From Stropharia rugosoannulata (Eukaryota; Basidiomycota; Agaricomycetes; Agaricales; Strophariaceae): a stretch of 64,000 bases of DNA. The translations under genes were made by a program, and so were the position numbers. The DNA lies in contig JANCIK010000010.1 of assembly GCA_028532985.1 (NCBI GenBank), forward strand, positions 1,860,001 to 1,924,000. The letters are read 5' to 3'. The notes beneath the pieces were generated by a model. It had not been told where the DNA came from, ran no database searches, and worked only from the letters and a program-made list of their open reading frames with translations. Below are positions 1-12,600 of this stretch, in pieces (position 1 is the stretch's first letter; each line of letters opens with the position of its first letter).

Positions 1-1121
1 GTGCGGCGGTACGCAAAGATGCTATCACCAAAGTCATCTTTTTGAGACCACATCTATTAGCGCGTAAGCATGAGCATAAGACACATAAACTTACTTGTCA
101 GCCAACCTCGGTGATGCAAACACTCCTTCAATTCTACTGAAACGTACGTGGTGTAATTCAAGTCAATCGGACCTTGTCAATGATCATTGGACCTTAGTCA
201 TGAAATCAAGTAAATTTTTAGAGGTGAGCTTATCCCCCAGCAGGACAGCAGACAGTAGTGTGCAGGTGAAGCTTTAGACATAAGTTCGGATGGTGTTACA
301 TCGAAGAAAGGTGGAAGAGAGGATTTGGAGAGGATGGTTGGAATTTGAAAAAGAATTGCAGTTGAACTTCTGGTATGACATATCATGTGATGTGCTATGT
401 TTCCCGTCCGGGAGGAAAGGGAAGGAAGCACTTGGGAAGCACAACATGCATAAAACTCTACTTGGATTATGGCCGCCACTTGGCCGCCACGAGACACCAA
501 TGAAATAGATCAAAAAGGTTGTACTAATCCCTTGTAATCGGTAAATGTCACTGTCAAACTAACGAAAAATCTATCAAGTTTGTTATATGTACTTCCGCTC
601 TTTTATTATTTGCCTGTGACACCATGCGTGGTGTACTATGATCTATCTTCCTCCATTGCCCTACTATGATTACATTGTCTAGTCAACAAAATTCACTTAG
701 AACTTGTTTCTTCTCAATCAAAAGATTTGTCTGGGTTAGATTATTTTCTGGTCTGCTCACCTTATCATTTTTGATTTTATGGATGTTTACTGTATCCGAA
801 CGTTTCAGACCTCCCCTTTCGTTGCTCTTATTGCATCCGTGAGTATTTCAATCTGGCATGAAGAGGAGTAATATAACATATATGTGGTCATGATCATGAT
901 GATATAGCAAAACTCAAACAAAAACAAGTGGAAATGGAGTGGTGGAAATGCAACCTAACGGAGAAAGCCGTACAAACCGACAATTACCATGCCATATTGC
1001 GAAGCACTATGCAAAGACGAAAGATATAGAAACATAAAAAAAAGAAAAGAGAGAAATCCTAATAGATAAGTTAACATGCCTTCCAGCTTACCCTCGAAAC
1101 CTTATTGCCACACCTAGGCGA
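1..1121. other. intergenic, no gene seen
   Basis: Only short overlapping frames on both strands are present, none with a recognisable domain or a convincing splice pattern. The sequence is AT-rich and presumably holds the 3' flank of the gene that ends at 1122. Confidence 0.5.
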
Positions 1122-4100
1122 CTACGCCCTCAGCCGCCACCCATCGCCCTTCCTACTGACCCGGCCCACGCCTCCAAAACCTTCGCGAACGACGAGCCAT
1201 AAGCCAGTGCTACACACCATATCCTTGATCTCCTCGGCGGTGAGCGTCAATCCACGGTATGGCTCTCGTGATTCTTCGTGTTGATCATCGTCACCGTTTT
1301 CATTTGGCCTTCCACCTTGACCAGGAATGGGGAACCCCTTCCGACGTACGACGCCCATGCGCTCGACCTCGACATCCGGTAGTGGGAATGGAACCTTGAG
1401 CATTGCAACGACCTTTGGATGGTGTGGCGTTGGTGAGAGCGTACCGACTTTGATGCGCGTCACCTCAGGCGCTGCGCCGGCATTAACTGGAACAGGGTGA
1501 GTTAATTATGCAGTTATGAAAGAGATGTGAAACGATGAGAAACCGAAAAAGAGAAATGAAGGAAGCGAAGACCAATAGACAGAGAAGAAGAAAAAAACAT
1601 ACCAGCTAGAGCACTCCTGCGCATCTTCAACGTGCACACCCACGGCGTCTCCGAGTCTTCCGGGTCGCTCTCTTCCCCGTCAGCTGTAGAACTCGTGCCC
1701 TTTCTCGCTCGACGACCAGCAAGTGAATCGCCTTCCTCCGAGACCGTAGCAGTACTAAAGCTCCCCCCGCTCATCCTTTTCGCTTTTTTGTCCTTCTCCC
1801 TATCTCTGCTCCCCTCCCTTTCCCTCGTCGCCTCTCTCATCAGGGCATAGTCTCGCCGCCTCACACTCCCCTCATCACTCTCGACCGTGCCAGCCGTCGT
1901 CGGACGCCTTCCCCGGCGGCTCTTCTTCGTGCCCTTCCCGCCGCGCGCGCGTTTCCATTCAAAGCGCACCTCAATGCCGCCATACACAAGACCGGCGTCG
2001 CCCGGGCTCTGGCCCTTCCCTTTGGCGCCAAAAAAGCTCGAACCTGAGTCACCGAGCATACTGCCTGGGCCACCCATACTGCTAAACGCGCCCCCGAGCC
2101 CCACCGTGGGCCGGCGCTTCAGCCAGCGGCGCACCAGCCAGACGTACATGAGCGCGCGCTGGCCCACGAGCAAGCTGTCCGAGGCCTCCGCCGCGCGCGG
2201 GCTGAGAGCTGCAAACGGATTCGGCGAAGCGGGCGGTGGCATGTTGGACGAGGACGAGACAAATGTCGGCTGGATGCCCAGGATGGGCGGGCGCAGCATG
2301 AGCTGCTGCTGCTTTAGCTCGTCCCTGTTCTGCGTTTGAGAGTACGTGAGCGCCAATGGATACATTTGGTTCTGTGCATAGTGTTGTGGATGCGTCTGCG
2401 TCTGGTATAGTTGCGTATGATCGAGACTTAGTTGACTGTGGCTGCTGTTCCGCGCGAGGCTCGGGTTGGGGGAGGCGTCACGCTTCATCAATCCTTTCTC
2501 CTTGGTATACCTTGCCTCCCGACTCCCAAGCTCCTTGCTCCCTCGCCTCCCTAGCTCAACATCACTCCCCGCCGGACTTGGGTTCCCACTTGGATTTTTA
2601 CTCGTGTTCTCACTTGCATTCTTACTCTCGCCTCCGCTTTGACCTTGCCCAGGTCCCAAACTCAACCCCTGCACAGCCGCAGACAGGCGAGTCCGGTTCT
2701 TCGCCAGTGTGGTCTTGAACGGCATGGCAATCGCGGCTGTTAGGCTCGAGTTCCTCGCATGACCTTTGCCTTCTTTTTCTCTTGACGGAGCGACAGTTAG
2801 TGTAGGCGATACAGGGTCCTCCTCCTCTGCCCCCATACTACCGACACCAGCACTGGCGCGCGGTGTAGCGGCTTGCGTTGGCGTTGCCTGTTGCGAAGAC
2901 GAGGATACGGGTGAGGTGGGCGGCTGTAGCGCGAGCGGCGGTGGGGGTGGGGTACCCCTTCCAGTGCTCCCGCGTTTATCCCCGAATATGCGGTTGGCGA
3001 CTGGCGCGGGGTGTAGCGAAAATGCAGAGAACGGATTGGACGGTCCAGCTAGGTCACTCGGAGGAGACGAACGAGCGGCGCCAGAGGTAGGGGCGAGATT
3101 AGGAGTAGACTGAGGCGACGACGCGGCGACAGCCACCGAGGATGAGCTCGGAGTATTCTTCTTGAACAATTTATTGAATATATTGCGTTTTGGAGGGGGT
3201 GGGGGCATCGTTGCCACAGGAGGCTGTTGGGAATGTGTCGGGGGAACGTATGTCTGAGCCGGGACAGCTTCTGAGGCGGAAGGGTGGTACGATGAGGGTT
3301 CAGTGGACATAGCAGAGCCTCGGAGGCTCGCATGAGAATACGAATGCAGGGATGCAGCTGACGACCCCGCCGATGCATTCCCATTTCCAGGAGGTACTAA
3401 TCCCCTAGCCTTCCGGCTCCCGGCAGCTCCAGCAGGTGCAGCGCCAACCATCACTGGCGGCGCCTGGACAACTGCGCCCATCTCATCAACACTAATTCGC
3501 ATACTTTCTCGCCTTGCCTCCCTCTCCCCGTCCTTATCCTTCGGGCCCCATACTTCGACGGGTTCCAGTAGCGCCAGGTCAATCAGCTCAATGCCCCTCT
3601 TCTGAAATTTTGCGATCTTGGCATCTGTCCCCGCATCCACGATAACGTTTGTTAGAACATTGTGCGCCTGGAGGTTATATAAGGGAATAATGGTACGCCG
3701 GTGGTGAGAAGAAGAAGATGAGGGAGCGGAGGAGGTGGTAGAGAAGGCGGTGGAGACAGAGGCGAAGGAGGTGGTGGATGCGTAATAATTAGTAGAGGTA
3801 TCTGAGCGTCCTGAGCTCGTACGTGCTAGTGAGGCGCCATCTGAGCTGCTCCGCGCCGATGTGGGGGTCGTCGGTTCGCCAGAGCTCGTGGCTACTCCCG
3901 AAGGTGGCTTGGCATTAGGGGGTACTAGCTGCACCTGGAGGTTGAGCGGGTGGTTCGACTTGGAGGGAGGAGGGCGGACAAAGATGAAGGTCTGTGCATA
4001 TTAAGGTCAGATATATAAAATAGATAGATAAATAATCCAATGTGGGCAGAAAAAGAAAAAGGTGGAGTGGACGAGATGCCCGTCGAGAGCGCAATGAGGG

Positions 4101-5435
4101 TCTGGGAGATGCGAGAACTGCATACACCCATCCATGCGCCGTAAAAGAAAAGAGAATGACATTCTCCGTGCTGTGAGACGCTGCTGGTGCGTGTTGTGCG
4201 AAACATAGCGAGCCACGGCCCGGGAGGATGGACGTGCATAACTTCGAGGGAACTATCATTGACGGCCTCCTAAATGGGTACTTGGAGCTGCTAACATGGC
4301 CGGCATACGGACCTCCCCAGTGTGAGCATTTCACTATTTCTCTTCGTTATTTGCTATCTTGTTGTATTTTGTTCTCGTATTTGGTTAATTTCCGTTGTGG
4401 CCTGCGGACTGCGAAACGAACGGGAGTGCAAGGTGGTTCTCTCCTCCTCATTAAGCATAGGCATTTGGAACGAGGCGAGCGTATGAGCATCGTCCGGAGA
4501 AAGATACTCCATGTCGGCTCAGGGGACTCCGCATCAAAGAGTGGAGATGAAGATGAGAATCGGTAGGCTGGGGTTGCAGAAAGACATGCATATGTTCGGT
4601 GCTTAGTCTGCACCGGGCGGATGTGACAGTCGCCAATATTGTATAGCGTGTTATTGGGTAAGATGTGGGTGTTGTCGGTCAGATGCACGAGAAATACATT
4701 GATGAGAGCGCTGGCGCCGGGTAAGACGGAGTCATGCGCTGGTCGGGTGTTGCCCACGTCTTTCCGCTCGTCGCCTTTGCAGCGCCGCCGCACAGAAATT
4801 AACCTCGCCACGGCGAAGAAACATTCACTAATGCTCTGGAACATCGAACGTGCTCCGGCTCCGCAACCGTGTTACCACTAGCACCACCAGTTCATCTTCG
4901 CCTTCAGTGCAACCGCTAAAAATCGTCCGCTCGGATTAACTTCCATTCAAAAGTTGATAACTTCAAAGCGACATGGTTGAGGTGGATGTGGCGTTTTGCT
5001 TGTGTTCAAGTTCATCGCGCGTCGCAGTAATTGGCAGGGGTACAGGCCGAGCGTCAAGAGAATGTATGCACAAATGAGAGCGCCGGAAGACCAATTCCGC
5101 ACTCTGTGGGTTGCACTATGACCTTTGAGAAGCCTCTTAAGTCCATGCCGACTTGTACACCATAGCGCCCCTCTCGCATGCGCGTCCACTCTGCCTTGCT
5201 GGAAGAATAACGAAATGACAACACATACCTCGTTTGCAAGCTTATCCTTCTCTTTCTCCTTCCCTCTCCCTGCCTGGTGGTTACCGGCTACGTCCGGGTC
5301 GACATCTACAGCGTTCTGCTGTTGTCCGCCGTCGTCCTCGTCGTCCGTGTCTGGATTGATGGCGGGGCGCGGAAGATCCTGTACCGGACCAAGATGGAGC
5401 GCTGAAGGAAGGAAAGAGGTGATCGAGGAGAGCAT
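1122..5435 (-). CDS. conserved basidiomycete low-complexity protein, 986 aa
   Basis: Three exons read on minus: 5435..5229, 3991..1603 and 1486..1122. The lengths sum to 2961 nt, exactly in frame. Exon 1 starts MLSSITSFLPSAL and ends in a Lys/Glu-rich stretch. Exon 2 opens with FVRPPPSKSNHPLNLQVQL, then IPLYNLQAHNV and VIVDAGTDAKIAKF, then long Ser/Pro/Thr/Gln-rich disordered tracts. Near its end are a hydrophobic/Arg patch (YVWLVRRWLKRR) and a basic region. The last exon carries LTAEEIKDMVCSTGLWLVVREG and ends WRLRA. From memory, mushroom genomes hold conserved hypothetical proteins of this layout; I know no function. The conserved islands at both ends suggest a real adaptor-like protein rather than chance coding. 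The first intron is about 1.24 kb, far longer than the others. The start is the ATG that gives a phase-0 junction into exon 2. Confidence 0.75.
3992..5228 (-). other. 1.24-kb first intron of the 1122..5435 gene
   Basis: The donor GTATGT at 5228 and the acceptor ..GCACAG before 3991 join in phase 0. The interval is about 20 times the typical intron here. It contains protein-like stretches, for example a minus-strand run starting MEYLSPDDAHTLASF near 4.53 kb and a plus-strand run starting MDVHNFEGTIIDG at 4228. I could not connect either into a gene. It could be an expanded intron, a nested small gene, or an alternative 5' region. Confidence 0.5.
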
Positions 5436-7746
5436 CGCATATGCGAGCTTTGCATGCGGGAAGGGAGGGAAAGGATGTGGACGAGGGCAAGGTGTGTTGT
5501 GAGAAATGTAACGTATGTGTTCCAAATCTGATCAAGGCTTGGCTCCGCCCCGGCTGCCGCTCCTTATATGACTGAATCCCTTTGTGACAGCAACATCCGC
5601 ACTTGAATATTTATCAAACTCTATTCATTAACTTTTAGGTAGAAGAGCTACTTGAAAAAGCATATTCCTTGATTTTTGACATAAATCTGTGGTTGTCACA
5701 CTGCAGATCACTTCTATTCCTCACTTCTTCTGCGCAGCGCCAATCCCCCGCAGCTCGCCTAATCTCCTGGCTATTGTCTATCGTGAGCACCAACTTCGTA
5801 GCGGCGCCTACTGTCCGCACTGTGCGCAGTGCACAGTAATGCACAGCCCGCAGGCAGACAAAGGCACGCCGAGGAACGAGGATATATGTCCTCCATCAAA
5901 ACATAACATAACATATCTCGAGACACGCTCCGGCAGCGCTCTGACGATGCTGACCGGCGCGTGTCCTTCCGCCCTCTTTGCCCGGCCGGTAAAGTTCAAA
6001 CGCACCGTAAAATGCAATGTAGACGTCATAGCGTCTCCTCTTGTTTCTGCTCCAACCCCACCCCGCGTTATGCAAGGTTATGCATTCAGAAATGTCAGAG
6101 GTAAGAATAAACTATCTACGAGCCATCTACATGCTGTCATTGGCGCCGATCGAGGACCCAAATACCATTTACACGTGTTAATCCAGCCAGCGTAATCAGT
6201 CCTTGGTCATCGGGCGCCTCTGAGGCATTTCGCCCTAAACTCATATCCCGTACACGCCAAGTCCGTGTCCGGAACTAACTCCTCCGCTTACACGCAGAGC
6301 GCAGCATAAGTTCGATGCGAACAACTTCTTATATGATGATGCTGCGTGCCATACGTGCCCAAAGCCTGCCCTCGAAACCCGCACCGAGCTGGACCTTCGT
6401 GCTAAATATTATTTTATGTACTGGCAGAGGACTTTGTGACTACCGGGGTCCAGGCACTTCTAGTCAGTACACGACAAAACATAGCACGATCAGCAGATAT
6501 CAGCTGAGCAGATAACAATTGAATATTGAAACTTGAAAGTTGCATGAAAGCCTTCGGCTCAGGCGCCGAATAAGCGCCTTCTCTAACATCTTACCCCAGT
6601 CGGCTCACCTGTCACTCATCCCCTTCCAGCTGCACCAGTACTCATGCTCTCATTTGTATAGCACGCTGTCACGGTACATAGGCTAAGGCTTTGCTGAGGC
6701 TACCAGTGCTGGTGGGCAGCATAACGGGGTTTGCCGAAACAATTCCCACGTGTATTCAGCAAGTGGCCTTGCTACCGGGTCGTAATTAATCTATATATGG
6801 TATCTGTCCTTCGAAAGTTCTGCCCTCTCAGTTTCAAACACGACCAAACTTACCTGAATACTGTGCCCCTCCAAATCCCCTTCGAAAGTTCTGCCCTCTT
6901 AGGATCAAACACGACCAAACTTACCTGAATACAGTAATACTGTACCCCTCCAAATGCACTTCGAAAGTTCTGCCCTCTTATGATCAAACACTATCAAACA
7001 TACCTGAATACTGGACCCCTCCAAATGCCTTTCGAAAGTTCTGCCCCACGCTTGGTCGAAATTGGGTCGAAACCTATATATTACTCGTTGCTTCTTCTTT
7101 ATTTTGCTCCTGATGTTGTCCTGATGAGATATTTTCATTATTCTGAACAATGTAGATTTGTATAATTAAATAACAGCAAGGCTCTATCGCATAAGCGATA
7201 CTTTATTCTAACTTGGTTCTAATAACAGTCTCCTGATAGCCTCCATCTTTTACATTGTAGATATCTTTTGTCAAGAGTTTCCCACTTGTTTCACACGGCG
7301 TTTGCTCGGATCACCAGTAGTTACTAGACATGTATCCCATCCAAGTTCATACACTATGTATACAGTGCGCATATCAGAATCCCACTACTAGTTCAACAAA
7401 AGAGAATCGAGCTTGCTTACATACTCGTCTCTGCAAAGTGATATCGAATTTGGTTTGAAAGGAACTCAAGCGTAAATGTGAGATGACGCTTGATGATCTC
7501 CGTTTTCATATGTCCAATAGCACTCGGCTCCACACATTTACAAAAATGACTTCTGTCCCATTGCCTCCCATTGCAATCTAAATGCGGACGAAACGCGGAA
7601 ACTACATACATACATGGTCTCAAACGGATTACTATCATTTGTAATATATTAGCACGCTAGTGCAACGCCATTATTTCCCATGTCGTCTTCATGCCGTTGG
7701 ATACCGCGTCGTTTCCGAATCTAAGAATGATGTATCATGTATGTAC
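5436..7746. other. intergenic, no gene supported
   Basis: The longest open frame (plus, 5689..6195) has no recognisable motif, begins at a non-ATG codon and looks like chance. The notable structure is the tandem repeat at 6807-7050. Confidence 0.5.
6807..7050. repeat. tandem repeat, about 71-bp unit
   Basis: The block TTCGAAAGTTCTGCCCTCT recurs at about 6811, 6882, 6961 and 7032. It is each time followed by a block containing AAACACGACCAAACTTACC and TACCTGAATAC. Period is 71, 79 and 71 bp; the second unit has an 8-bp internal expansion. The fourth unit is truncated. Copies differ by a few substitutions. Confidence 0.85.
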
Positions 7747-8449
7747 CTATGGGCGATTTCGCTTTGCGTTTGACTTGGACAGTTCTGCTTCTCGCGCAGA
7801 CTGTTTCGCATATGCAATAGCGTCCTCCCGTTCTTTGGCGGACATGCTTTTGTAGTCCGTGGTCTTACCCAGCATGCGGAACTCGTTCGCCTTTTCACGG
7901 TGATTCTGTGTCTCTTCAATGTGATTTTTGCTGCTATCGAGTGCCGAGCCATTATTCTTGAGCAATTTCTTCCCGCCTAGCTTTAGCTGCTTCAGCGCCG
8001 TTTTGTGGTTCGCCTTTGCTGCGCTCTCGTGCGCCCACTGGGCCTCTCTGTTCGCTCTTTCGAGTTCGTTGCCCATGAAGAAGTCTTTGACCTTTCCGCG
8101 CTTGTCCAAGGACGCCATTGTTACTGGGGGACTCGCAACCTGCCGCAATGGCGTGTCTAGAGCGACGCTGCCTCGAGATGCGTCTACTACACACGCCGGA
8201 TGAGTGTGCGCTTGTCCTCCACGCTTTATATCGACATTAGACATTTCAAGCATTTGAGATGTATGGCACTGTACTCACGTCTAGCTCGGCGCAGGACGGT
8301 GTTGAGGTTAAACGGACCTTGGCGAGCCTGTTGCCAGCTTCGAAGTGCCTGGCTGGCGATGTGGTGTCCGTGTCTGTGTCATGGGGCTGGGCAAGGGTAC
8401 TGCCAGCAAGGAGAAGCGAGAAAGTAATAAATTGAGTGACGAAACGCAT
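7747..8449 (-). CDS. secreted Lys-rich protein, 215 aa, unknown function
   Basis: Two exons (8449..8279 and 8223..7747) around a 55-bp GTGAGT..AAAG intron, in phase 0. The N-terminus MRFVTQFITFSLLLAGSTLA is a textbook signal peptide with cleavage expected after STLA. The mature part is hydrophilic. Its second half is highly charged and Ala/Lys/Glu-rich, probably helical (KANHKTALKQLKLGGKK; AKEREDAIAYAKQSAREAEL). A LDKR dibasic site precedes this half and could be a Kex2 cleavage point, releasing a helical peptide of about 120 residues. There are only two cysteines after the signal. I do not recognise a family; a small secreted or effector-like protein is possible. The upstream ATG is chosen because it gives the signal peptide and a clean splice. 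Confidence 0.75.
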
Positions 8450-9683
8450 TTCAAAGAGTTTTTTTTTCCAGTAATATCCCGCTCAGCGGTGATACGGTAA
8501 GCGACTCTGGCTGAGGGAGTTGAAGGGAGGCCGGCTCGAAGAGTTGCCAGGTAGATTGTCATTGCTTATATACCAACATATTTAGAGTTTGAAATCGGGC
8601 AAAGCGGCTGAGGAGCTCGTGTCTAAGCGAGTGTATGAGATATTACACCCTATTACACCTTTGATGTATGTATGCATATTATATAATGCCTGCCGAAGAT
8701 GATATAGTGATCCGCGTGGGATCTGTGTCCACCAATCAAAAAATCAAAGGTGCGGTACATAGTACATAGTAAAAACAGCACACGCGTGCCAAAGCTTACG
8801 AAGGTCGGAAGGTGAGGGTAACTCTGCCCACAGATGCAGTCAATTGATACACTATAATGATGCTTATTCAAATTATACATGACAATGGTGATACGGATAA
8901 GGATCAACGCAAGATCAACCGTATAAAAATCAAGTCCGATTTAGACTCGTTCCCAACCCGTTCCTATCTGTTCCATGATTTTCAGATATGGACATACATC
9001 TTCGGGCCTGAATCTGAAAGCTGAATACATATACGCTGTAAGTAGGTCTGTACTATGTAGGATCATCAGTACTCGTGTACTTGCCCTATAGGACGAAGGC
9101 CACAAAGGCGACTTGAGAGCAACTGAGAGTGTTGGTATGAATTGATAAAGGATCATATTTGTGTATTTTCGTATGAAGTAATTTTCCAAAACAAGTCGCT
9201 GACATGGACATGCAAGGGACATGATACATAGGACATGATCCAAAAATACAATAGCACACGCAGGGAATTGCCACCGAGAGACTGCTTAATTTAGTTTAGT
9301 CAGAGTCTGCCCTAATCTACCGGAGTGTAGCAGAATGTGGCTCTCTAATCTCGATGCTTTCCTTGACCCTACTTGTTTCGGACGGGCTGATGAACCTTTC
9401 CAAAAACATATACCGTACAATATTGTATGGGTCAGAAGATAAGAGGGTTCCAGTGTATGTAAGTACAGCATAAATGATTAGCGAAAGCCGGAGTGGATAT
9501 ACTACTGAATAACACTAGGTTGGGGACCGGCCACAGAATACGGATGGGGGTAAGAAAAGGGAAAGAGCATTATATGGTATTCCAGTGTAGGCGATGAGTA
9601 TGTATGTTGATGCGGAAATAGGAGAGAGGGTAGAGCAAACGAGAGATAGTCACATTTGAGAATCGTTGCGGCAAACACTGCCA
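8450..9683. other. intergenic, no gene seen
   Basis: AT-rich spacer with only short frames. It should hold the promoter of the secreted-protein gene (upstream of 8449) and the 3' end of the Munc13-like gene. Confidence 0.5.
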
Positions 9684-12600
9684 TTACTGCGGGGGCAGTG
9701 ATGGAACGGGGGGCAGCTGTTCCGCACGGTTTTGCTGGCGCTTGAGCTTGCGTTCCTCTGCTTCTCTTGCATGTTTTTCCTGCTCAGCCTGCATAGCCGC
9801 CATGATCTGTAACTGTTGAGCGATGAACTCCTGTGTTCGTGGCCTGCAAGAACAGATTTAGCACAATCTAAAGAGAAGCAGAGAAGCACCACTCACCGCA
9901 TGCGTAGTATCCTCATAATGATCTGCGCGCTGTGCGACTCTGTCGTTTCCTGCTTCTTCTCTTTCTTGCGCTCCTTAATCGTGCCAAGGTTGCGCTGCTG
10001 GTACACACTCTTTGCTCGCTTCTTGATAGAAGGAGCCGCGCGCAACGTCTGCTGCATCATGCGCACGCACTCTTCCATCAGCGCGTCGCTGTAGAGAGTT
10101 AACGTGTCAGGTGGTAGATGAAATGATTATATGAGACGTACGTATGCCAGTCATAATACAGGCGGATGGAGAGGACATCGCGATGTTTCTGGTTGTTCAG
10201 CACCTCCAGGGACACCGGCCCTTCACCATTCGCGTAGAAGTAGTCCCGCAAGAACTAGAAGCAGAAGATTAATCATGAGTAGAAGGGCGTGTTCAACCAC
10301 CCACCTTCAGCCACCTGAACACCACATCCACCTCCTTATCTGACAGCGGCTTCATATCGCTCGCAATCTCACTCAACGGTGGTATCAACAGCCCCTCGAA
10401 GATACTCAACACCTCCTTCCACACGCGCGCCATAACCATCTCCTTCGCAGTGTCGCTAAGATACGTGTTAAGTGTTTGCAAATTTGCGTCGAAATAGTCG
10501 AATAGTGGCATGATCGCCTGCTCGATCTCCACATCCGTCAGCTCCTCCGGCCGCATGCGAGGCTTCTCCGAGGATGGTAGAGGAATTTGGGGATCCCCTG
10601 AGGTCGAGCCAAGGGCGGAGCGATAGAGCGCCGTCACGTTCCCAAGGGCCTTGTTATAGTCCATGCCTTGATCTCGCGACTTGATCAGCGTCTTGATCAC
10701 GTTTCTAGACAGACATTGCTGGATGAATGGCGACATCTAGGGAAAAGTACATTGAACGTTTGCTTTTAGTTCTCTGTGATAAGAAAGCGTACCTTGTCAA
10801 TAAATATACGCAGCATGTCGCCCTCGGCGCGCTTCAGACTCCTGAACGCTCGCCCGAAGTAAAACTGAATATCGTCCTTCTCGCCTTCCATACTCACACG
10901 CACAAGAATTCTGCCTTGTGTGTCCAGGTCCATCCAAAGCTCATGCGACAGGAAGTCATTAAATCTCCGGGGATCCAAGCAGAGATATGCGCGTCCGACA
11001 ATATCATGTTTACCTACCAGTGCACGGTCTCGCACGGATACCATCAGCCATAGTGGCTTGTCAACAGAGAGATCAAACGTTTCGTCCCCTGTAATATTCC
11101 AAGTAATTAGCGGGTGTTACTGACATAAAAGGCTTCAAAAAGACCGGCGCACATCTTGGATTCAAGCTTTCGTAGATGGTTCTCGTTTTAGCCAGTCTCG
11201 TCCCTGATTCGTCACTGAGCGTCACAAACGTATCCAGCTTAGAGCTAGGCGAGCTATCCAAAGGCACAAGGGCTTCAGCTAGGGCAATCTTCACCGAAAA
11301 CAAGAAAGTATCTCGATCATGTTTGTCTGGCACCGGCGGCGCGGACGAGCGAATAACCTCGGCAATCTTATCTGCCTCCATCTGGTTGTACATGTTGTCC
11401 AGTAGCTTTCTTGCGGCCTCAATGTTATTCAGCTTTACGCACGACTCTGCGCGGAAGTTGAATGGCTCAACGCGCTTCTCTCCTGGAGTAGCGATTTGAC
11501 GTGCTTTTTCTAGCCAAGCCGATGATTTTTGTGGCTGTAGATAGTCGGCAGGTCGAGGGAACATTTCGTTGAGGAAGAGTGTTTCTACTGAGCGGCAGTA
11601 CTGGTCGATGGCTTTAGATATCGTCTAAGGGATCGATGTAAGAGTATGTAGATGTAAGACCTGGAGGTACGAACTTTCGCCAGGCTAGTGAAAAAGCGGC
11701 CTTCTTGGTATGCATCCTCCCACTTTAAATCTTGCAAGAAGTTGATTGGGCTGCGCAACGAGTCGAACAGATCCACAATAGACGAGCTGTGACCTTCTGC
11801 GCCTTCTGCTTCAAACTAATCAATTCATCAGATGAAGCAAAGCAGAGAAGATTTGCATTGGAGACCTTATCTTGTCCAACGGCCTGTCATGAATCCGATT
11901 AGTAATATCATAAGACTTAACATGAGAGAACGTACGGCATCCACCCATTGCTTTGTTGTATTGTCAGTATTAATTAGCCATTGCCTAACATACGGCTCGA
12001 AGAAGGCGGGTATATCAAATTCAATGGTTTGGCTGACATAAATGGCTCAATGAGGACGCGGTAAGACAGTGATTATAAATACTCACTCAGGAACGAAGGC
12101 TCGGTGCATACTCAGAAGTGTCGTCGTCCTCCTGTATAAAGAAAAGATATCCTGGATCGGAACGTCTGGAGTGGGTCCGTTCATAGACGACTCGAATAAT
12201 CGCTTTTGTGAGGTACGGAGTTCATCGAATAGTGGCGGAACTACCATTTCAACGTATAATGAGACAATATCCAGCTTCCTATTAGGCGGAATCAGCTATA
12301 GTGTTCAGTTGATCCAAACTCCAAGAAAGCCAATGCATACCCCAGAAGCGGTTCGGGGAATCGCTTGTCCAGCGCCTTCGCGCCCGTCTCGATTTCGTCG
12401 GTCATCAACAAGAGAGGAAGAGCTCTGTTCACCCCCGGCGCACTCTGCTTTTCATGCATACTGGTGGTATACCAGTCCACTGCGACCTGCCGTACTCGAT
12501 CGTCCACGTCTTGCAGCCTTGCGCTGATGTCGATATCAAATCGGGTAATCAGGGTGGATTCATAGATTTCTTCCAGGATGGGAAGGAAAGGTTTCAGATC

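Noticed and set aside
1632..3113. Several 70-150-aa plus-strand open frames
   Set aside because: Shadows of the Ser/Pro-rich exon 2 of the minus-strand gene; no stop-rich frame because of GC bias.
5689..6195. 168-aa plus-strand open frame
   Set aside because: Non-ATG start, no motif, no signal peptide, and amino-acid make-up of random sequence.
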